42,666 nt of DNA, taken from assembly GCA_044425575.1 (NCBI GenBank), contig JAWXVE010000011.1, forward strand, positions 1 to 42,666. The letters are read 5' to 3'. This stretch comes from JAWXVE01 sp044425575 (GTDB lineage Bacteria > Bacillota > Clostridia > Lachnospirales > Lachnospiraceae). The notes beneath the pieces are model-generated. The model was given only the letters and a program-made list of their open reading frames with translations. It ran no database searches and was not told the DNA's origin. The position numbers and the translations under genes were made by a program. Of this stretch, positions 8,256 to 16,671 are shown in pieces (position 1 is the stretch's first letter; each line of letters opens with the position of its first letter).

Positions 8256-9806
8256 ATGAGTAAGATAATACAAATACAATCGTATAAATTAGTAGCACTA
8301 ATTGGTGTGGTAGCATTGTGTACACAACTAGTAGGGTGTAGCCAGATATCAGGTATGCTAGATACGGTAGAAGAACAGGTTGTACAAAGTGATGAAAGTG
8401 TTTTAACAGATACCACATCTCCTGTGAGCCAAGAAGTAGATGCAGTAGAGTTGGAGATTGCTTTTACCACCGTGGATTATGATGGAGTGAATTACGTAGA
8501 GAATTTTGCGGATGCAGATATTATTTCTTATTCAGATGGGGATGAAATCTATATTACAGAAAGTGGAGTATATGAATTCTCAGGCAACTATAATTCTAGT
8601 ACCATTGTAGTTAATGTGGACAAAGACATAGATGAAGGAATTGTATACCTTCTATTAAATGGGGTAAACATTACAAGTGAGGATGGAACGCCTATTAACA
8701 TTATAGAAGCAAAAGACGTTGTGATTCTCTTGGTAGATGGAACGGATAATTATATTAACCAAGGGGCAATTGTAACAGAGGACACGGAATTCCCAAGTGC
8801 TGCATTATATTCCAAAGCAGATACAGTGATCGGGGGAAGTGGAAGCCTTACAATTGAAACAGCATATAATGATGGTATTAATGGTAGAGATGATATGATC
8901 ATCGAGAATTGTACCATTACCATTACGTCAGTTGGAGATGGTATTGTAGGGCAGGATTATCTTGCCTGTAATAATGTAACCATAGATATTGTTGCAGGTG
9001 GTGATGGTATGAAAGCTACCAATGTAGAAGAGAGTGACAAGGGAAGCTTGATTATTGAAAGTGGGACTTATACTATTGATGCACAAAAGGATGGCATTAG
9101 TGCAGCCAATACCTTACAATTAGATGGTGGCGAATTTACAGTAGCTTCGGGCGGTGGTTATGAAGATATCTTAAATTCTATAACGGTAGGAGAAGGTTCT
9201 GGTAATACGGTTCAGCCGTCTAGTCAATTAGAATATAGTATGAAGGGATTAAAAGCTTATAATATTATATTAAATGATGGAACTTTTAGTATTTCTTCTT
9301 ATGAAGATGGAATTCATGCGGATAACGACATGGAAATAAATGGTGGTACGTATTCCATTCTATCTGGAGATGATGCAGTACATGCAGATGGACTATTAAC
9401 AATTCATGATGGAGAGATTACAGTGGAGGTGTGTTATGAAGGAATTGAAGCATCGACCATCGAGATTAATGGTGGTACGATTATTGTAATTGCCTTAGAT
9501 GATGCTGTTAATGGTGGCACTAGTGATGGAACAGTGACTATTAATGGAGGAAGTTGCTATTTATACTCACGTGGTGATGGATTAGATGCAAATGGTGACT
9601 TTATCATGACAGGTGGCGAGATTATCTTTGAAACAGATGCAATCTATACAGGTGGAGATAGTGAACTTGATGTGAGTGGAAGCACTGATATACAAGGAGG
9701 AACGCTTGTGGATGTTGACGGAAATGATGTAAGTACAAGTGGTTCTCAATCCCAAGGCGGAATGTTTAGTAGTCCTATGCAAAATAATAGGACGCAACGT
9801 AGATAA
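8256..9806 (+). CDS. Lipoprotein with DUF4353-like carbohydrate-binding right-handed beta-helix
   Basis: The start at 8256 (MSKIIQ, 516 residues) follows AAAGGG with 10-base spacing; in-frame ATGs at 8235 and 8250 are less well placed. The N-terminus is a lipoprotein signal: a hydrophobic core, then LVGC with lipidated C28. The rest is a series of short repeats of the type DGIxAxNxxxIxGGxxxI (for example MEINGGTYSI, TIEINGGTIIV), with many aspartates and glycines. This is typical of the family that includes the Clostridium thermocellum pectin-binding protein Cthe_2159. It should sit on the outer face of the membrane and bind polysaccharide, possibly with calcium. The polyphosphate enzyme gene follows 15 bases later, probably cotranscribed, with no obvious functional link. 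Confidence 0.8.
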   Translation: MSKIIQIQSYKLVALIGVVALCTQLVGCSQISGMLDTVEEQVVQSDESVLTDTTSPVSQEVDAVELEIAFTTVDYDGVNYVENFADADIISYSDGDEIYITESGVYEFSGNYNSSTIVVNVDKDIDEGIVYLLLNGVNITSEDGTPINIIEAKDVVILLVDGTDNYINQGAIVTEDTEFPSAALYSKADTVIGGSGSLTIETAYNDGINGRDDMIIENCTITITSVGDGIVGQDYLACNNVTIDIVAGGDGMKATNVEESDKGSLIIESGTYTIDAQKDGISAANTLQLDGGEFTVASGGGYEDILNSITVGEGSGNTVQPSSQLEYSMKGLKAYNIILNDGTFSISSYEDGIHADNDMEINGGTYSILSGDDAVHADGLLTIHDGEITVEVCYEGIEASTIEINGGTIIVIALDDAVNGGTSDGTVTINGGSCYLYSRGDGLDANGDFIMTGGEIIFETDAIYTGGDSELDVSGSTDIQGGTLVDVDGNDVSTSGSQSQGGMFSSPMQNNRTQRR

Positions 9807-9821
9807 GGAGGAAAACGTATC

Positions 9822-11327
9822 ATGGGGAAGAAACGAGAGAGAGCAACGATTACGAAAGAAGATTATAAACGAGAAATAGAGCCACTTATGGCTACTATGA
9901 GTCAATTACAGCGTAAGTGCAAAGAGCTTGGGGTTCCCATAATACTACTAGTAGATGGGTTGGAAGTATCTGGAAAAGGCCTTATGATTGGGAAGTTAAT
10001 GAAGTCTCTAGACCCAAGAGGGTTCTGTGTGTATCCCATTCAAGCAGAAACTAAGGAAGAGGCAGCTCATGGGTTTCTCTGGAGATTTTGGACAAAAACG
10101 CCCGAAAAAGGCCGGATTACTATTTTGGAGAATAGCTGGTATCGTAAGGTGACAGTAGATGTAGCGGAAGGTCGTGTTAAGAAGAAGGAAATTAATCGGT
10201 ATCAAGAAGAAATTATTAAGTTTGAGCAGCAGCTTGTAGCAGATGGCGTATGTATTATTAAATGCTTCTTAACCATTAGTGAAAAAGAGCAAAGCAAAAG
10301 AATGAAGGAGCTTTTATCAAAGAAAGCAACCGCTTGGCGTGTGACTAGCGAAGACTTAGATAAGAACAAACATTATAAGGAATATGGGAAGTTAGTCAAG
10401 AAAATGTTGACTACTACTAATAAGAAAGCAGAAGAGAAAGGTGGAATTCCTATCTGGAATGTAATCTCTACACAAGATAAGAGACAAGCTGCCATAGGAA
10501 TCTATCAAGCTACCATTGCAGCTATGGAACAAGCTATTCTAGAACAGAAAAACCGCACCAACCAGAATCAAGTAGACTCTGGTATGGAAATAGTAACAAG
10601 TGGCAGAGCAGAATATAGTGCCTTAAAGAAAGTGGATCTTACAAAATCTCTTTCTCAGGAAGCTTATACTAAGCAGTTAAAGGAATTGCAGGATAAGATG
10701 CAACTATTGCACGGGGAATTATATCTTAAGAAAATTCCCATGGTGCTTGCATTTGAGGGTTGGGACGCAGCAGGTAAAGGTGGAGCAATCAAAAGATTAA
10801 CTGAAAAAATGGATCCTCGAGGGTATGTAGTACATCCAGTAGCTTCTCCAACTGTAACAGAGAAAAACCACCACTACTTATGGAGATTCTGGAACCATAT
10901 GCCTAAGGCGGGTCATATTGCAATTTTCGACCGAACTTGGTATGGAAGAGTTATGGTAGAGAGAATCGAAGGTTTTTGTACTAGAAATGAATGGGAACGG
11001 GCATATGAAGAGATGAATGATATGGAGGAATCGCTCGTACATGCAGGTGCTATTGTACTAAAATTTTGGATTCATATTGATAAAGAAGAACAAAAAGTAC
11101 GGTTTGATTCTCGCGTAAGTGATCCTGAGAAACAGTGGAAGATTACAGAAGAAGATTGGCGTAATCGGGAGAAATGGGAATTGTATGAAACTGCTGTGGA
11201 TGAGATGATTGCAAAGACTTCTACAGAATCAGCTCCTTGGATTATCGTGGAGGGGAACGATAAACTATATGCTAGAATCAAAGTGCTAGAGACTGTAATT
11301 CATGCCATGGAAGAACGATTACAATAA
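9822..11327 (+). CDS. pap: Polyphosphate:AMP phosphotransferase, two-domain PPK2 family
   Basis: The 501-residue protein contains two PPK2 domains in tandem, as in class II PPK2 enzymes, which use polyphosphate to convert AMP to ADP. The C-terminal domain has a full Walker A, FEGWDAAGKGG (311-321), and the lid/Walker B block FDRTWYGRVMVERIEG (369-384). The N-terminal domain keeps DGLEVSGKG (45-53), but its equivalent of DRTWYGR reads ENSWYRK (103-109), so it is probably catalytically dead, as known for this class. The AAGGAGG ribosome binding site precedes the ATG by about 10 bases. The gene ends just before a bidirectional terminator. The AMP rather than ADP specificity is inferred from the two-domain layout. 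Confidence 0.88.
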   Translation: MGKKRERATITKEDYKREIEPLMATMSQLQRKCKELGVPIILLVDGLEVSGKGLMIGKLMKSLDPRGFCVYPIQAETKEEAAHGFLWRFWTKTPEKGRITILENSWYRKVTVDVAEGRVKKKEINRYQEEIIKFEQQLVADGVCIIKCFLTISEKEQSKRMKELLSKKATAWRVTSEDLDKNKHYKEYGKLVKKMLTTTNKKAEEKGGIPIWNVISTQDKRQAAIGIYQATIAAMEQAILEQKNRTNQNQVDSGMEIVTSGRAEYSALKKVDLTKSLSQEAYTKQLKELQDKMQLLHGELYLKKIPMVLAFEGWDAAGKGGAIKRLTEKMDPRGYVVHPVASPTVTEKNHHYLWRFWNHMPKAGHIAIFDRTWYGRVMVERIEGFCTRNEWERAYEEMNDMEESLVHAGAIVLKFWIHIDKEEQKVRFDSRVSDPEKQWKITEEDWRNREKWELYETAVDEMIAKTSTESAPWIIVEGNDKLYARIKVLETVIHAMEERLQ

Positions 11328-11358
11328 ATGTAAACCATTATTATCAATATCATGTAGA

Positions 11359-11398
11359 AAAGAGGAGCAAGCAAGCTTGTTCCTCTTTGTATTTCTTG
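11359..11398. terminator. Bidirectional terminator between pap and the glutamate synthase gene
   Basis: A near-perfect stem is formed by AAAGAGGA (11359-11366) with TCCTCTTT (11381-11388) and CAAGC (11368-11372) with GCTTG (11375-11379), joined by a G-T pair. A T-rich tail follows on the plus strand, and TTTTCTAC follows on the minus strand. It separates two converging genes. Confidence 0.85.
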
Positions 11399-11408
11399 TA
11401 AAGCTACA

Positions 11409-13001
11409 TTATGATTTTAGAATAGCAAGTGCTTCTTCGCGATAGCAGTCCATTAAATATGGAATCTTCGTAACATCTGCACATTCTTGAGTAAGTGACA
11501 TTAACTCACGTCTTGTAATGGTATCAAGGTTAAAGCAACGAGCACCAGCCATAATCTGTTGTAAACCAACTTTGATTTTATCAGAGTAGCTATAGATACC
11601 AATTGCACCAAGTGGAATATTTCCAATTTCATTTGCTCCCACTAATTCTTTTACACGTTCATAGTTTACAAATATTTCTTCTTTAGTATGACCGAATTCA
11701 GATACTGTCTTAGGAAGTGTTCCATCAGCCATCCATTGATCAATATTCTTACCAACCATACCAGGAATCATTAATGCACGACCCATACATACGGCTTTCG
11801 TATAAGGAGCACCAAGTGCAAGAGCTTTGAAGACCCCGTCTTCTGATGAGAATCCACCTGCAAATGCAAGGTCCGGAACACGTTCTCCCTGTGCTTCTAA
11901 TATACTTGCAAATTCATAAGCTGCACTATGAAGATAGATAGAAGGTACACCCCATTCTTCCATCATGCCCCAAGGGCTCATACCAGTACCGCCTGGTGCA
12001 CCGTCAATGGTGAGCAAGTCGATTTTTGCTTTTGAACAATATTTAATTGCCATTGCAAGTTCGCGAAGGCTATAAGCACCTGTTTTAAGAGTAACACGCT
12101 TGAAACCAATTTTACGAAGTCTTGCCACTTCTTCCATAAAGCCTTCTTCTGTAACGAATCCAAGACGGCTATGTCTTTCGAATTCTTTAATCGCACCAGC
12201 TTTAAAAGCAGCTTGATTAATTGGGTCAGAAGGATCTGGCGTTACAATGTAACCACGTTTTTGTAATTCGATAGCACGTTCAAGGTCTTTTACTTTGATT
12301 TCTCCACCGATACATTTCGCACCTTGTCCCCATTTTAATTCAATGGTTTCAATTCCGTGCTTGTTAATAATGTATTCTCCAACACCCAGTCTGGTATCTT
12401 CTACATTCATTTGAATTAAGATTTCACCATAACCTCTATGGTATTTCTTATATGCTTCAATACGGCGATCCATATCAGGAGCTTTCGTAACCATACCGTC
12501 TGCATCGCGCTCAAGAAGTGGATCAATTCCACATACATTTTCACCACATACAATAGTAACACCTGAAATAGCAGCACCAATTGCAAAGTGTTCCCAGTTC
12601 TTTCTAGCGATTTCTGTAGAACCAAGTGCACCTGTAAAAATAGGAACTTCCATTTTTACCTTACGATCCCATCCATAAGCAGTTTCTGTACTAACTGCAG
12701 GGAATTGTGCAGTGTCAGGACTTGGAATTACACCTTCTGGTAATCCATTCGCACCAATGGCATATCCTTGAATGTTTAAATGTGAGTAATCAACTGGATA
12801 GTCTTTATCAGCCCCAGCAGTTACATCTCCAAATGGTCCTGGATAAATCAATTCACGTCCACGGAATGTAGCTTTAAATACTTCGCAATTTCCTTTACAT
12901 CCGTCCACACAACGTGAACATAGTCCGCTACATGGTACAACACTTCTAGAACGATTTGCTGTTCTTGTAGCATCATTTGCATTAGGTGTTCTTAAGTTCA
13001 T
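11409..13001 (-). CDS. FMN-binding glutamate synthase family protein with N-terminal cysteine cluster
   Basis: The 530-residue protein corresponds to the FMN/Fe-S central part of glutamate synthase (archaeal-type GltB-like). It lacks the class II glutaminase domain of bacterial GltB. LLTIDGAPGGTGMSPWG (about 342-358) is the FMN-binding loop of the family. The N-terminus has five cysteines, C24, C28, C31, C35 and C39 in CSGLCSRCVDGCKGNC, likely an Fe-S site. No gltD lies beside it, so the electron donor and the ammonia source are unknown. The RBS AAGGAGG sits 8 bases before the ATG. It is transcribed divergently from the lipid kinase gene. The role in glutamate formation is inferred, and another amino-acid or redox reaction remains possible. 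Confidence 0.82.
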   Translation of the reverse strand: MNLRTPNANDATRTANRSRSVVPCSGLCSRCVDGCKGNCEVFKATFRGRELIYPGPFGDVTAGADKDYPVDYSHLNIQGYAIGANGLPEGVIPSPDTAQFPAVSTETAYGWDRKVKMEVPIFTGALGSTEIARKNWEHFAIGAAISGVTIVCGENVCGIDPLLERDADGMVTKAPDMDRRIEAYKKYHRGYGEILIQMNVEDTRLGVGEYIINKHGIETIELKWGQGAKCIGGEIKVKDLERAIELQKRGYIVTPDPSDPINQAAFKAGAIKEFERHSRLGFVTEEGFMEEVARLRKIGFKRVTLKTGAYSLRELAMAIKYCSKAKIDLLTIDGAPGGTGMSPWGMMEEWGVPSIYLHSAAYEFASILEAQGERVPDLAFAGGFSSEDGVFKALALGAPYTKAVCMGRALMIPGMVGKNIDQWMADGTLPKTVSEFGHTKEEIFVNYERVKELVGANEIGNIPLGAIGIYSYSDKIKVGLQQIMAGARCFNLDTITRRELMSLTQECADVTKIPYLMDCYREEALAILKS

Positions 13002-13078
13002 ATTAAAATCCTCCTTTGATTAATAAATAAGTACCTACCTTATATCGTAACAGAATTTTTGCTATTCGTAAATAAAAA

Positions 13079-13093
13079 TGTGCAATTTGCACA
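13079..13093. promoter_or_regulatory. 15-bp palindrome, candidate operator
   Basis: TGTGCAA-T-TTGCACA is a perfect 7-bp dyad around one central base. It lies 78 bases upstream of the glutamate synthase start and 70 bases upstream of the dagK promoter -10, in the divergent intergenic region. No regulator is identifiable. Confidence 0.4.
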
Positions 13094-13162
13094 AATTATA
13101 TAAAAAATACAGTTAAAATTATGCAATGTGAACAATGGTCTGAAAAGAACTGTATATAGTTA

Positions 13163-13191
13163 TTGTTTATTTAGGAAGAGGCAGATATAAT
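13163..13191 (+). promoter_or_regulatory. Sigma-A promoter of the lipid kinase gene
   Basis: TTGTTT (13163-13168) and a consensus TATAAT (13186-13191) are 17 bases apart, placing the transcription start about 30 bases before the ATG at 13229. Confidence 0.7.
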
Positions 13192-13228
13192 AGAAGTATC
13201 CAGTGATAAGAGAGGAGTCAGAAAACAC

Positions 13229-14146
13229 ATGAAGTATATCTTTATTATTAATCCTGTAGCAGGTAAAAACAATAAAATTATGGGGTTCGTCCCACGTATC
13301 CAAAAGATATGTAAAAAGTACAAATTAAATTATACTATACACATTTCTGAAAGTGGAGAAGGGATCCGTACCTATTTGCAGTCAGAATGCAGTAGGCGAG
13401 CAGATAGTGAAGAGCCGCAACTTCGTGTTTACGCTCTTGGAGGCGATGGAACACTTTCGCATGTGGTAAATGGATGTATGGGTTACAAGCACATAGAAGT
13501 AGGTGTGATTCCCCTAGGAACAGGGAATGATTTTATTCGAAACTTTAAGGGAGGTGCAGAAACATATCTGTCTATAGAGAAACAAATATTAGCAGAATCT
13601 GCCCCTATTGACTTAATTAAATTTGAAGAAGAGTATTGTATTAATATGATTAATATGGGATTGGATGCTAGAGTTTGTATGGATATGCCACGATTTAAAC
13701 AGTTACCATTGGTCAACAATAAGGGAGCCTACAACTTATCGCTCTTTTATCATCTAATGAAGAAGTTGGGAAGATATATGGAGATTTATGCAGATGATAA
13801 GTTAATGTACAAAGGTAAAATTGCATTATGTGCCATTTCTAATGGAATCTCCTGTGGTGGTGGATTTTTCCTTACCCCTCATGCAAAAGTGAATGATGGA
13901 TTCATTGATATTGCATATGTGAAAGTACCACATAAGACACAATTACCTAAGATTTTAAAGCATATTAAAGAAGGAACACAGTTTCAAGAAGAACCAACTA
14001 AAAATTACATGAAAACAATACGTTGTAAGAAAGTTCGTATTGTTACAAAACAAGAAGCACCATTAGTATATGACGGAGAATTGTACACACTGTTTGACCA
14101 AACATTTTCCATTGTACAAGGCGGGATTTCTTTTATTCAACCATAA
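13229..14146 (+). CDS. Diacylglycerol kinase-like lipid kinase (DagK/YegS family)
   Basis: The 305-residue cytosolic enzyme phosphorylates a membrane lipid, most often diacylglycerol, with ATP. It begins with INPVAGKN (7-14), has the nucleotide-binding GGDGT (71-75) and PLGTGNDF (95-102), and has a C-terminal beta-sandwich with SNGISCGGGFFLTP. These are the fixed motifs of the family, and the length is typical. GAGGAG lies about 12 bases before the ATG. The last 14 bases overlap the converging apbE gene, so no terminator separates them. In a Gram-positive cell the likely job is recycling diacylglycerol from glycerol-phosphate polymer synthesis. The lipid substrate cannot be read from the sequence. 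Confidence 0.85.
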   Translation: MKYIFIINPVAGKNNKIMGFVPRIQKICKKYKLNYTIHISESGEGIRTYLQSECSRRADSEEPQLRVYALGGDGTLSHVVNGCMGYKHIEVGVIPLGTGNDFIRNFKGGAETYLSIEKQILAESAPIDLIKFEEEYCINMINMGLDARVCMDMPRFKQLPLVNNKGAYNLSLFYHLMKKLGRYMEIYADDKLMYKGKIALCAISNGISCGGGFFLTPHAKVNDGFIDIAYVKVPHKTQLPKILKHIKEGTQFQEEPTKNYMKTIRCKKVRIVTKQEAPLVYDGELYTLFDQTFSIVQGGISFIQP

Positions 14147-15152
14147 CCTCAGCTCCTATTGAATAGAGCGTTGTACCATCTGCTAAGAGAAAGATTCCAT
14201 ATGTATCAGTAATGCTGTCAAGAAGTGATATGCCTTCTAAGGGACCTAGTGCATAGCAAGTAGTACTTAATGCATCCCCATCCACAGAATCAGGTGAGAC
14301 GATAGTAACGGAGAGTAATTCATTCTCATAAGGAAATCCTGTACTAGGATTTAGAATATGGTGGTAAAAGATTCCTTCATAAGTATAGGAACGTTCATAG
14401 ATGCCACAAGTAACTACACTTGCATCTTGAATAGATAGGGTGATGGCAGATTCAAGGGAGTCTGCAAAAGGAAGTTGCACACCCACTTGGAAGTCTTGGC
14501 CATTTCCTTTGTTACCAATACACACAATATTGCCACCGAGATTAACGTATGCAGAGGTGACTCCGCAAGAAACTAGATAATCGGCAATGCGGTCTGCAAT
14601 ATAACCTTTGGCAATGCCACCTAAATCAAGTTGCATCCCTACAGTGTGATTGGTAATAGTATCTTCGCCAAGGGTAAGTGCAGTATAATCCACCAAGGGC
14701 AGAAGAGCCTCTACCGACTCCCTAGTTGGAGGAATGGGAGATTCTCCTGTAAAATCCCACATAGTAGAGATGACTCCAATGGTAGGATCAAAGGAACCAT
14801 TAGAAAGTAAGGCATAGTCAAGGGAAATTTCTATTAAGTCTAATAATTCCACAGACACAGGTATTGGCGTGTCTACACTAGTTTGAAAAGTTTGATTTAG
14901 CTGATATAATTCACTCGTGGAGTTAGTTGCACTGTAAATGTCTTCATAAGCATTACATAGGGCAAAGCATTCATCTAGTAGAGTGGTATCATTAGAGTCA
15001 TAGATGGTAATCGTTGCCACTGTGTTTAACACAAGGTCAGTTTTAGAGATTGGTTCACTTGGTTGTAGCTGCGTGATAAATATGCCTACACTTAAGAATA
15101 GTAGACATACAATTATAGTATAGAGTTGTGGACGTGTAATGGTATTTTGCAT
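14133..15152 (-). CDS. apbE: FAD:protein FMN transferase (ApbE family), membrane-anchored
   Basis: ApbE attaches FMN to threonine in extracytoplasmic flavoproteins, using FAD. Typical motifs are FDPTIGVIS (121-129), LDLGGIAKGY (175-184), HHILNPSTGFP (264-274) and DGDALSTTCYALG (291-303). Residues 10-28 form a single membrane anchor without a lipobox cysteine, so the catalytic domain is outside the membrane. The 339-residue length is normal. GGAG lies 6 bases before the ATG, within a leader that can form two hairpins. It is divergent from a cluster encoding a membrane NusG-II protein and a Gx transporter, a neighbourhood that suggests extracytoplasmic redox or flavin work. No flavinylation target with a D-x-x-T-type motif was recognised in the window. 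Confidence 0.9.
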   Translation of the reverse strand: MQNTITRPQLYTIIVCLLFLSVGIFITQLQPSEPISKTDLVLNTVATITIYDSNDTTLLDECFALCNAYEDIYSATNSTSELYQLNQTFQTSVDTPIPVSVELLDLIEISLDYALLSNGSFDPTIGVISTMWDFTGESPIPPTRESVEALLPLVDYTALTLGEDTITNHTVGMQLDLGGIAKGYIADRIADYLVSCGVTSAYVNLGGNIVCIGNKGNGQDFQVGVQLPFADSLESAITLSIQDASVVTCGIYERSYTYEGIFYHHILNPSTGFPYENELLSVTIVSPDSVDGDALSTTCYALGPLEGISLLDSITDTYGIFLLADGTTLYSIGAEVMVE

Positions 15153-15184
15153 CTAGGTCTCCATTCCGAAGCGTAACTGAGGAA

Positions 15185-15248
15185 CCTGAGCAGAATCAAG
15201 GATTCAGCTCTAGGATAAAAATATTTGTGACGCTCTGGCACAAATATT
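15185..15248 (-). promoter_or_regulatory. Two hairpins in the apbE 5' region
   Basis: GAGCaGAATC-AAG-GATTCaGCTC (about 15188-15210) and the perfect 10-bp inverted repeat AATATTTGTG/CACAAATATT (15220-15229 and 15239-15248) occupy the 200-bp divergent region, nearer to apbE. They could be an RNA attenuator for apbE or a protein operator. They do not match the FMN riboswitch core. Confidence 0.4.
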
Positions 15249-15353
15249 GGGATAAAAAATAAGATTTTTCAAATTTATTTTTCATCTATTTATCATATCA
15301 CAAATGAGGGTAATACAAAAGTTGGAATCTAAGGGAAAAGGAAGTGAAGTGGA

Positions 15354-15677
15354 GTGCGTAAGAAAGAGGTAATTGTGGGACTAATTGTTATAGCAACACT
15401 TATTGTAATCATTGGGCTTCAATTAAGCCATTCCACACAGGGTAAAGAAATAGAAATTACTTGGGATGGTGAAGTATACGGAACGTATTCCCTCATAGAA
15501 GAGCAAGTTATTGTGATGGAATCGGGGAACACATTAGTGATCGAAAGTGGAGAAGTTTATATGGAATCAGCAACGTGTAAGAATCAGCTATGTGTAAAGC
15601 AAGGAAGAGTGGGGCAGGTGGGAGAAGCAATTGTATGTCTTCCGCATAAAGTAGTGGTGCAAGTCAATGAAGAATAA
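15354..15677 (+). CDS. Membrane-anchored NusG domain II protein
   Basis: The GTG start gives a 107-residue protein beginning MRKKEVIVG. The other in-frame options have worse spacing, and an AAAAGGA lies about 12 bases upstream. Residues 6-23 are a membrane anchor. The rest is a small beta domain of the NusG-II type, with GEVYGTYSL, then C75-x4-C80 and ICLPHK containing C95. These three cysteines are typical of this stand-alone family and would face outward. It is not a transcription factor NusG, because the NGN domain is absent. It overlaps the Gx transporter gene by 11 bases and is divergent from apbE. The function is unknown, and a redox or metal-binding role is inference. Confidence 0.78.
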   Translation: MRKKEVIVGLIVIATLIVIIGLQLSHSTQGKEIEITWDGEVYGTYSLIEEQVIVMESGNTLVIESGEVYMESATCKNQLCVKQGRVGQVGEAIVCLPHKVVVQVNEE

Positions 15678-16164
15678 AGGAAAAAGTCAAGTTGCCATAG
15701 GTGGTGTACTCTTATCCCTAGCCATTCTTGTAAGTTATGTGGAATTAATAATCCCAATTCCTGTTCCAATAGTTGGAATGAAGTTAGGTCTTGTGAATGT
15801 TGTCATTCTTGTGGTACTGTACTTGTTGGGAACAAAGGAAGCATATGTTATAACCATTACCAGAGTATTTCTTGTATCATTGCTATTTGGAAATGCATTT
15901 AGTATGGTCTACTCATTGTCAGGAGCAATCTGTAGTATAGCAGTCATGAGTCTGCTAAAATCAAAGACAAAAACATCACTTATTGCCATCAGTATAGCAG
16001 GAGCACTTTTTCATAGTATAGGTCAAGTAGCTGTGGCAGTTGTAATCTTACACAGTCTGGCAATTCTTGTATATTTACCTAGCTTATTGCTAGTAGGAAT
16101 GATAACCGGTGCCTTAATTGGAATGATTGCACAGCAAGTGTTGCGAAGAGTAACACAAGTATAG
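15667..16164 (+). CDS. Gx transporter family membrane protein (heptaprenyl diphosphate synthase component I-like)
   Basis: The 165-residue protein has about five membrane helices. GMKLGLVNVVILV and FLVSLLFGNAFSMVYSLSGA are the conserved stretches of the Gx transporter/Hpre_diP_synt_I family, whose fold resembles ECF transporter S components. Historical annotation as a subunit of heptaprenyl diphosphate synthase is doubtful. Translation is probably coupled to the preceding NusG-II gene by overlap. Family members commonly lie beside NusG-II and apbE genes in Clostridia, pointing to import or handling of a small redox-related molecule, but no substrate can be deduced here. Confidence 0.8.
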   Translation: MKNKGKSQVAIGGVLLSLAILVSYVELIIPIPVPIVGMKLGLVNVVILVVLYLLGTKEAYVITITRVFLVSLLFGNAFSMVYSLSGAICSIAVMSLLKSKTKTSLIAISIAGALFHSIGQVAVAVVILHSLAILVYLPSLLLVGMITGALIGMIAQQVLRRVTQV

Positions 16165-16174
16165 CGAGGGATTT

Positions 16175-16648
16175 ATGTGGAAAAGAATATATGAAGATTT
16201 ATTACAATATAAAGTTGGGATTCTAGTTGGAGGGATATATTATGTGGCAGTCAAGGTACTTTTTCAAGCATTTTGTCCCATGGTGCTTGTAACAGGATTG
16301 CCCTGTCCAGGATGTGGTATGACAAGAGCAATGCTCTACTTAGCCCAAGGGGAGTGGGTAAGAGCATATAATTTACAACCAAGTTCTTTTTTATTTGCAA
16401 TTGCAGGTATTTATTGTGTGCTTATGCGTTATGTATTGGGCAGAAAAATAGCGGGGTTAAAAATAATCATTGTTATTTTGTCCATCTTATTACTTGGAAA
16501 CTACCTGTATCGAATGACTATGGTATTCCCATCCCATGCACCTATGACCTATCGAAGTAATAACTTATTATCTACTATAATACCAGGGTATCGTAATATT
16601 TTGCAATCTATGATAGACTATGTTACAATATGGAGAACTAGAATGTAG
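16175..16648 (+). CDS. DUF2752 membrane protein
   Basis: The 157-residue protein has about three to four hydrophobic segments and the DUF2752 signature PCPGCGMTRAMLYLAQGEW (about residues 45-63), with paired cysteines in CPGCG, followed by NLQPSSFLF. The function of the family is not known. It begins 10 bases after the Gx transporter and ends 23 bases before the next gene, so it belongs to the same transcript. The cysteines next to the membrane add to the impression that this cluster handles redox or metal chemistry at the cell surface, which is inference. Confidence 0.75.
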   Translation: MWKRIYEDLLQYKVGILVGGIYYVAVKVLFQAFCPMVLVTGLPCPGCGMTRAMLYLAQGEWVRAYNLQPSSFLFAIAGIYCVLMRYVLGRKIAGLKIIIVILSILLLGNYLYRMTMVFPSHAPMTYRSNNLLSTIIPGYRNILQSMIDYVTIWRTRM

Positions 16649-16671
16649 TAATGAAACAGGGAGGAAGAAGG

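Noticed and set aside
7668..8279. Longer nucleotidyltransferase starting at 8279
   Set aside because: The extra 55 residues lie upstream of the only good minus-strand promoter and lack a ribosome binding site, and they run into the divergent gene.
15153..15353. FMN riboswitch before apbE
   Set aside because: The conserved FMN riboswitch core blocks are not present on either strand; only simple hairpins are seen.
15354..15677. Transcription factor NusG
   Set aside because: Only a domain II-like fold with a membrane anchor is present; the NGN domain is missing.
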